Positions 59,275-64,000 of a DNA stretch of 64,000 nucleotides are shown in pieces (position 1 is the first letter of the stretch; each line of letters begins with the position of its first letter). The notes under the pieces are model-generated. The model was not told the DNA's origin. It saw nothing but the letters and a program-made list of their open reading frames with translations, and ran no database searches. A program made the translations under genes and the position numbers. Origin of the DNA: Heterohyrax brucei (taxonomy: Eukaryota; Chordata; Mammalia; Hyracoidea; Procaviidae); contig CM053166.1 in the NCBI GenBank assembly GCA_028571685.1, positions 60,722,111 to 60,786,110 of the forward strand, in the 5' to 3' direction.

Positions 59275-60429
59275 ATGGCTTTATAGTCTGAGAAGATGCT
59301 TTGCAATAATTCAATAGTTTGGATTATTTTGAGATTTACTTCCTGTGTTATGTTCTAACACACGTTCTCTTCTGGAAAATGTCCCATGTGCATTGGAGAA
59401 GAAAGTGTAGCTATCTATTGATGGATAGAAAGCTCTGTATATGTCAATGAGATCAAGTTGGTTAATTTTCACAGTAAGATGTTCTGTGCCTTTACTAAGC
59501 TCTTCTCTAGATGATCTGCCCTTTACTGAAAGTAGAGTGTTGAGGTCTCCCATTATTATTGTGGAGTGATGTATCTCATTTTTCAATACAGTCAGTGTTT
59601 CCTTGATGTATTTAGATGCTTTAGTATTGAGTGCATAATATTTAATATTGCTAAGTCCTGCTTGTGTATTGAAACTTTCAGCAATAAATAGTGTCCGTCC
59701 TTGTCTGTGATGGTGGATTTTACATTAAAATCTATTTTATCTGGCATTAGTATTGTCACACCTGCTCTTCTTTGTATATTGTTTGCTTGGTATATATTAT
59801 TCCATCCTTTAATTTTCAGTTTGTTATCTTTAATTCTAAGGTGTTTTTTTGAAAGCAACATATAGAAGGGTCATGTATTTTGATCCAAGATGTCACTTGT
59901 TGTCTCTTTACTGGAGCATTCAGTCTGTTTACATTCAGTGATAGGTATATGTTCAGTGTTGTAATTTTGATGTGTTTATTTTTGTGTTGGTGTTTTCTCT
60001 GTTGCTCTTAATATTCTGTTCTGGGTCATTTTTCTTTATGGGTTGACTTTTCATCTTTTTCAGTGTTGGTTTTATGTTTGTTGAGACTCTTGTATTATGT
60101 TTCTTGTTTTGACGTATTGCATTGTTATGGTACTTTGCAGCTGCCCCATGATTCCCCTTAATATTCTAAGTTTAAATGCAATTTTAATTTCTACATCTCT
60201 TTTTAACTTCCTCTCCATCTGAAAGGACAATAACAATTGTAGTATGTCCCTTTTTTAATGCGATGGTGTCATAGTCTTCTTGAAATCATCACTAGTTCCT
60301 TTCTTTTACTGTTATAGCTCTGATTGAGTTTTGTTCCTTGCCTCCTGAATAGATTTCTGGATGTTGTGTCCTCTATTGCCTCCTTAAGTATGCACCTAAT
60401 GATTCTGTGTTTCTAAGCAAAGAGCTTCT

Positions 60430-61270
60430 TTCAGTGTTTCTCATAGTTTCTGTTTGGTTTTTACAAAGTCTCTAAGATTCTGTTTATCTGTGAATGTCTT
60501 AATTCCATCTTTATATTCAACAGTTCTGCAGGTTATATAATTCTTCATTGGAAGTTTTTCTCCTTCATGGCATTGAATGTGTCATCCCACTGCCTATGTG
60601 CTAACTTCATCTCTGCTGAACAATCAGATGAAAGTCTGCATAGCTTCCCTCTGAATGTCTCTCTACCCTTAAGAGTTTCTGCTTATATCTCATTTATTAA
60701 GCTTGACTAGAATATGTCTTTGTGTCTTTCTTTTGGAGTGTAGTTTTAGTGGTGTTTGATACGTATGTTGGATATCTATGCTCTCTTCGTTCATAACTTC
60801 AGTTTTCTGTCAACAACTCAACAACAATACTCTGTGTTTTCAGCTACCCCTTCTTCTTCAGAAACTCCAGTTAGTCATAGATTATTCCTTTTGATAGAAT
60901 CCCATATGTTTTTTAATGCTTCTTCATTTTTCTTATTTCTTTTCTCTGATTTCTCCCCATAAATATTGGTGTCAGTTGTTCTATCCTCAAGGTCACTAAG
61001 TCTGGCTTCAATTGCCTCAGTTCTGCTCTTTTGACTTTGAATTGAATTGTCTATTCTGTAATTTTGTTATTGATCTTTTGGATTTCAGAAAGTCGATGTT
61101 CCATCAGTTTGAATAGCTTGCTTAATTTTTTTACTTTGCTCTACTGCATTTTGTTTAATTTCTAGAAGGGGTCTGTATATAATTCTCTTGTACTCAACCT
61201 CTCAGAAAGGCTTCTTCGTCCGGAAAGTTTTTTGATTCCTTGTTTTGGGAGTTTTCTAGAGCCACAGTGA
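60430..61270 (-). pseudogene. L1 ORF1, decayed, copy F
   Basis: Reverse-strand match to ORF1 of copy C: the KTFLDEE-like start region near 61.22 kb, the coiled-coil region near 61.0-61.1 kb, and the FALKERNFQ-like end near 60.45-60.6 kb. No open frame longer than about 70 codons survives. Confidence 0.7.
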
Positions 61271-62170
61271 ATTGTTTCTATAAATGCTTGATGATGGCTT
61301 GTTGTCTATGGGCCGTCTAGAGTGTGTTTAGTTTCTCTGGTGTTGCCTCAGCAGGAGCTGAGGTGTAGTTCTGAGAAGGGAGTTCATCAGCAGCCACCTC
61401 TGTGTACTCTAGTGACTGGCCACAGTGGACTCTTTAGGGTGGCAGGCTCTGCTATCTGGCTGGCAAAGACATCACCCTACTTATGGAGCCACTGGGGGGC
61501 ATCAACTGACCATGTTATGTGGGTAAGTAAAGGCTGGAAGAGATGCTGTCAGGCTGCACAGCAGTTATTTCTCCAGGTAGTCTTATTTTAAAAAGCCAAA
61601 AGCTATCTGACAGCTGCCAAAATCAGTCAGGCAGTCAGGTGTGGCAGGCTCCGCCTTTTGGCTGACAATGGAAGCACCTCTTTGGCAGTCCCCACACTCT
61701 ATGATGTAGTTCAAAGTAGGTGGCACTACAGCCCTGTTGCCAACCTCTGCTGGGCCTTACCCATAAAGAAACACTGTGCTAAACACAATCTTTCTACTGG
61801 AAAAGCACCCCTCAGACTGGCATTGCCTCCTCGCCTGGGAATTAACCCTTGCTGAGGGCTCTGGTTGGGTGACTCCACCTCCCAGCTGACCAAGATGGCA
61901 TCCATGTCAAGCTGCCACTCCCTCTACAAAGCAGCAGAATCTGTGGCAGATCTCATAAAAGAGAGCATGGAGGGGCTATCGTGTCCCCAGTCCACTGCCT
62001 GGCTCTCAAAACATGGCTATCCCACACACTATGTCTTTGCTACAGCACATGCTGTTCACTTCAGCACTGCTGCTTGGCGTATCTGCGGGCTTATGCCCAT
62101 TCCCCGCCTACAGGCTAACAAAAAGAAAAAAAGAAAAGCACGAGTACCTTCAGTCCACTTAAGCAACTAG
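61271..62170 (-). promoter_or_regulatory. L1 copy F 5'UTR with repeated units
   Basis: GTGGCAGGCTCTGCTATCTG GCTGG at 61439 recurs as GTGGCAGGCTCCGCCTTTTG GCTGA at 61641, a spacing of 202 bp. The sequence differs from copy C's 5'UTR but has a similar period. Plus-strand frames at 61322-62170 are chance openings in this GC-richer leader. Confidence 0.55.
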
Positions 62171-62786
62171 ATGGCACGAGCAGGGCTCAGTGAGACAGAG
62201 GAAATTTCCTGATTAGTGGTATGTAGTCCAATCTGACAGCCCTATGCTGTGTCCTAGAGCTCACTTGGTGTCCAGAAAACTCTATTCTGTTATCAATCCA
62301 GGCCTTAGTTTTCAGAGGGAATTAAGGAGACGTGTCCAGTCTACCACAATGGCTCTACCCCTAAAGAATTCGGAGCAATTTTAATTTCTAACAGCCCTTT
62401 AAGAGTGCCTGTTTCCTATAATATTGTTATTATAGTTTGTTAGAAAAACTTTATACAAAACCATGGCTTCAAGCCAGTTCTTCCCAGGTCAATCATAGCT
62501 GAGGAAGTGACACAGGAACAGAGCTGAATATTTAAAGGAAAAAATTGTGGGTTGAAGTCCAGCTACAAACTTAATCTCCCTCTTAGAAAACAAGGGCAGT
62601 ATACATGTTGCATAGCAACCAAATATGTTGCCCCTTAGATTTTGTGGTTATCATTCTAGGTCATCCAAATTGTAAAAATGTAACTGTTTTCTGGCTTTGT
62701 TTCACCAACCATGACTGAACAAGTTCAAACCAGTACAAAACCTTGTATGAAAGGGTGAAGTTTTAAGGAAGGGTTAAACAAACAAA
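62171..62786. other. Intergenic, nothing recognised
   Basis: No gene or repeat family identified. Confidence 0.4.
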
Positions 62787-62794
62787 CATACTAT

Positions 62795-62825
62795 GCCAAG
62801 CCAGCCAAGTGCCATCGAGTCGGAT
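62795..62825 (-). mobile_element. 31-nt SINE/RTE tail insertion with 8-bp target duplication
   Basis: GCCAAGCCAGCCAAGTGCCA then TCGAGTCGGAT, flanked by identical CATACTAT at 62787-62794 and 62826-62833. Confidence 0.85.
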
Positions 62826-62965
62826 CATACTATACATATATATAATTTATAGATATAATATTTTATATTTAAATTTTACATTATAATATAGTATAATTAT
62901 ATATAAATAACATACTATATAATATATTATAAATGAATAATAAATATATAATATAAATATTTCAT

Positions 62966-62993
62966 GATCCGACTTGACAGCACTTGGCTTGGC
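62966..62993 (+). mobile_element. 28-nt SINE/RTE tail insertion with 8-bp target duplication
   Basis: GATCCGACTTGACAGCACTT then GGCTTGGC, flanked by identical TATTTCAT at 62958-62965 and 62994-63001. Opposite orientation to the insert at 62795. Confidence 0.85.
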
Positions 62994-63055
62994 TATTTCA
63001 TATTATAATATAATATATTGTAAATATAAAATATAAATTTATATATACAATATAT

Positions 63056-63070
63056 GGCTTGGCTTGGCTT
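63056..63070 (+). repeat. (GGCTT)3 tract in AT-rich DNA
   Basis: Exactly three GGCTT units between A/T-only flanks. The unit equals the tail repeat of the neighbouring mini-insert. Confidence 0.6.
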
Positions 63071-63102
63071 ATATAATATAATACAATACAATATAATACA
63101 AT

Positions 63103-63265
63103 CGGGAAACCCTGGTGGTGTAGTGGGTTAAGTGCTACCACTGCTAACAAAAAGGTCGGCAGTTCAAATCCACCAGGTGCTCCTTGAATACTCTAGGGGA
63201 CAGTTCTACTCTGGCCTCTAGGGTCCCCATGAGTCAGATCTGACTCTACAGCACTGGGTTTTTTT
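63103..63265 (+). mobile_element. AfroSINE, plus strand, well preserved
   Basis: CGGGAAACCCTGGTGGTGTA head to AGCACTGGGTTTTTT; flanked by an 11-bp duplication TATAATACAAT (63092-63102 and 63266-63276). Likely one of the younger copies here. Confidence 0.96.
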
Positions 63266-63284
63266 TATAATACAATATAATGTA

Positions 63285-63402
63285 CACGTATGGAGCAGAG
63301 AGGAATAGTGTGCTGTTGCCGGGCAGGGAGAGTAGTGGAAGCTCCACATAGGTGGGCATGCAAATTTATATGGAAATGTATATTTTCGCTCAGTCATAAT
63401 AA
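63285..63402 (+). mobile_element. L1 3'-end fragment (~118 bp)
   Basis: ACACGTATGGAGCAGAGAGG to TTCGCTCAGTCATAATAAAC matches the last part of the 3'UTR of copies A (5284-5405) and C. It is a severely 5'-truncated insertion. Confidence 0.88.
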
Positions 63403-63519
63403 ACAGATAAAATATATATATTGTAATAATATAATATAAATAATACATTATATAATATATATTGTGTTATATTATATATTATTATACTATATATAATATA
63501 TTTATATTTATATATAAAC

Positions 63520-64000
63520 TGGTGTTAGACAACTAGTGCTGCTTTAACAGAAATACTACAAGTAGATGGCTTTTATAGAAATTTTATTTGTCGTAGTCCA
63601 GTAAGCTAAAAGTCCAGAGGGTCAGCTCCAGGGGAAACTTTCTCAGCTGACTCTGGAGGAGGGTCCTTGTTGTCAATATTTCCCTGAACTGGAAGCTTCT
63701 GAGGTGCAGGAACTCTGATCCTTTCCAAAGGACTTGCTCAACTCCGTGCTCTTTCTCGATGGTATGAGATCTTCTAAATCTCTCTGCTAACTTTTCTCCT
63801 TTGTATCTCCAGACATTGCCTCAAAGCACAGTGCAGTCTTGAACATTGAGTCCTGCCCTACCAACACAACTGCCACCCATCCTCCCTCATTATCATAATA
63901 TAGGCTGGGTTTACAGCATGAAGGAACATAACAAAACACCAGAAATCATGGCCTAGACAAGTTGCTTACACATGTTTTGGGGATGAATCAACTCAATCCA
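63520..64000 (+). mobile_element. LTR, MaLR-like, cut by the window end
   Basis: TGGTGTTAGACAACTAGTGC followed by the usual LTR blocks (ATACTACAAGTAGATGGC, AGGGTCAGCTCCAGGGG), reaching AACTCAATCCA at the window edge. Whether it is solo or proviral cannot be seen. Confidence 0.88.

Larger units (their letters stand above)
55800..59975 (-). pseudogene. L1 ORF2, disabled, copy F
   Basis: Read on the minus strand. The endonuclease is visible in two frames (59592-59861, then 59311-59586 with MGDLNTL and the SRRERV region where the copies A and C have SRIDHV). After the LTR, the RT frame at 57331-57651 holds DAEKAFDK. The FADDM box reads FTDDM (57327-57341). The frame at 56747-57073 holds the post-RT part ([23 protein letters not shown]). 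Cysteine-domain remnants lie near 56.1-56.3 kb. Stops and shifts occur throughout. Confidence 0.85.
54757..62170 (-). mobile_element. LINE-1 copy F, nearly full length, minus strand
   Basis: Reversed L1 in order: 3'UTR (about 54757-55800), ORF2 (to about 59975), spacer, ORF1 (about 60430-61270), and a GC-richer 5'UTR to about 62170. It is split by an LTR (58749-59274) and a 37-nt insert (58550-58586). More diverged than copies A and C, and it belongs to a different 5'UTR type. The 5' limit is uncertain by about 100-200 bp. Confidence 0.87.
62827..63519. repeat. AT-rich palindrome-prone region with several insertions
   Basis: Long A/T-only stretches with TATAAT/ATATTA alternation at 62827-62965, 62994-63102 and 63400-63515. 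Inserts inside it are annotated separately. Confidence 0.9.

Noticed and set aside
61322-62170. Series of plus-strand ORFs that look like a small gene cluster
   Set aside because: They fall in the GC-richer 5'UTR of L1 copy F, which has fewer stop codons by composition; no domain recognised.
62795-62993. Mini-inserts at 62795 and 62966 as terminal inverted repeats of one 200-bp DNA transposon
   Set aside because: Each has its own separate, different target duplication (CATACTAT and TATTTCAT), so they are two independent insertions in opposite orientation.
9163-63265. tRNA genes suggested by A-box/B-box-like sequences
   Set aside because: All occur in AfroSINE heads, lack an intact cloverleaf and are followed by SINE bodies.
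1-64000. CRISPR array, phage or bacterial defence system
   Set aside because: Sequence is plainly mammalian nuclear DNA; no regularly spaced repeats or prokaryotic genes.

Overview
This is vertebrate, almost certainly mammalian, nuclear DNA. It is AT-rich, has one intact protein-coding ORF, and is filled with retrotransposons. The repeat set points to Afrotheria, most likely an elephant or close relative. It contains about two dozen tRNA-derived SINEs of the AfroSINE type, an RTE-class LINE whose 3' end matches the SINE tail, a MaLR/MLT1-like LTR family, several L1 subfamilies, and old mammal-wide repeats (MIR, L2, MER5A). Family names come from recalled consensus sequences, not from a database search.

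Layout. 1-5.9 kb: an L1 cut by the window edge (ORF1 tail, decayed ORF2, 3'UTR, poly-A) followed by a doubly truncated L1 piece. 6-20 kb: intergenic DNA with MIR/L2/MER5A relics, AfroSINEs, two LTRs with 5-bp target duplications, and an unidentified foldback element near 14.4-14.8 kb. 20.44-21.07 kb, minus strand: an intact, intronless 207-codon ORF of the protein phosphatase 1 inhibitor-2 family (PPP1R2-like). It is the only convincing host gene here. 25.7-35.4 kb: an internally deleted MaLR-like provirus split by a nearly full-length L1. 36-43.7 kb: SINEs, a MER5A, an L1 3' fragment and an RTE 3' fragment. 43.8-52.2 kb: one old minus-strand L1 spread over about 8.5 kb by an RTE element, LTR elements and SINEs, with SINEs nested inside the inserts. 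54.8-62.2 kb: a nearly full-length minus-strand L1 carrying an LTR and a tiny 37-nt insert. 62.8-64 kb: an AT-rich zone hit by several insertions, including two ultra-short SINE-tail inserts, and an LTR that runs off the window.

No genes act together here. The elements are related mainly by insertion order. The PPP1R2-like ORF resembles the X-linked testis inhibitor-4 branch (PPP1R2C). With the high L1 load this weakly suggests an X-chromosomal location, which is inference only. The most unusual items are the 28-37 nt SINE-tail insertions with clear target duplications, the foldback element at 14.4 kb, and the preserved phosphatase-inhibitor retrogene. I see no CRISPR array, operon or prokaryotic system, and no functional rRNA or tRNA gene.
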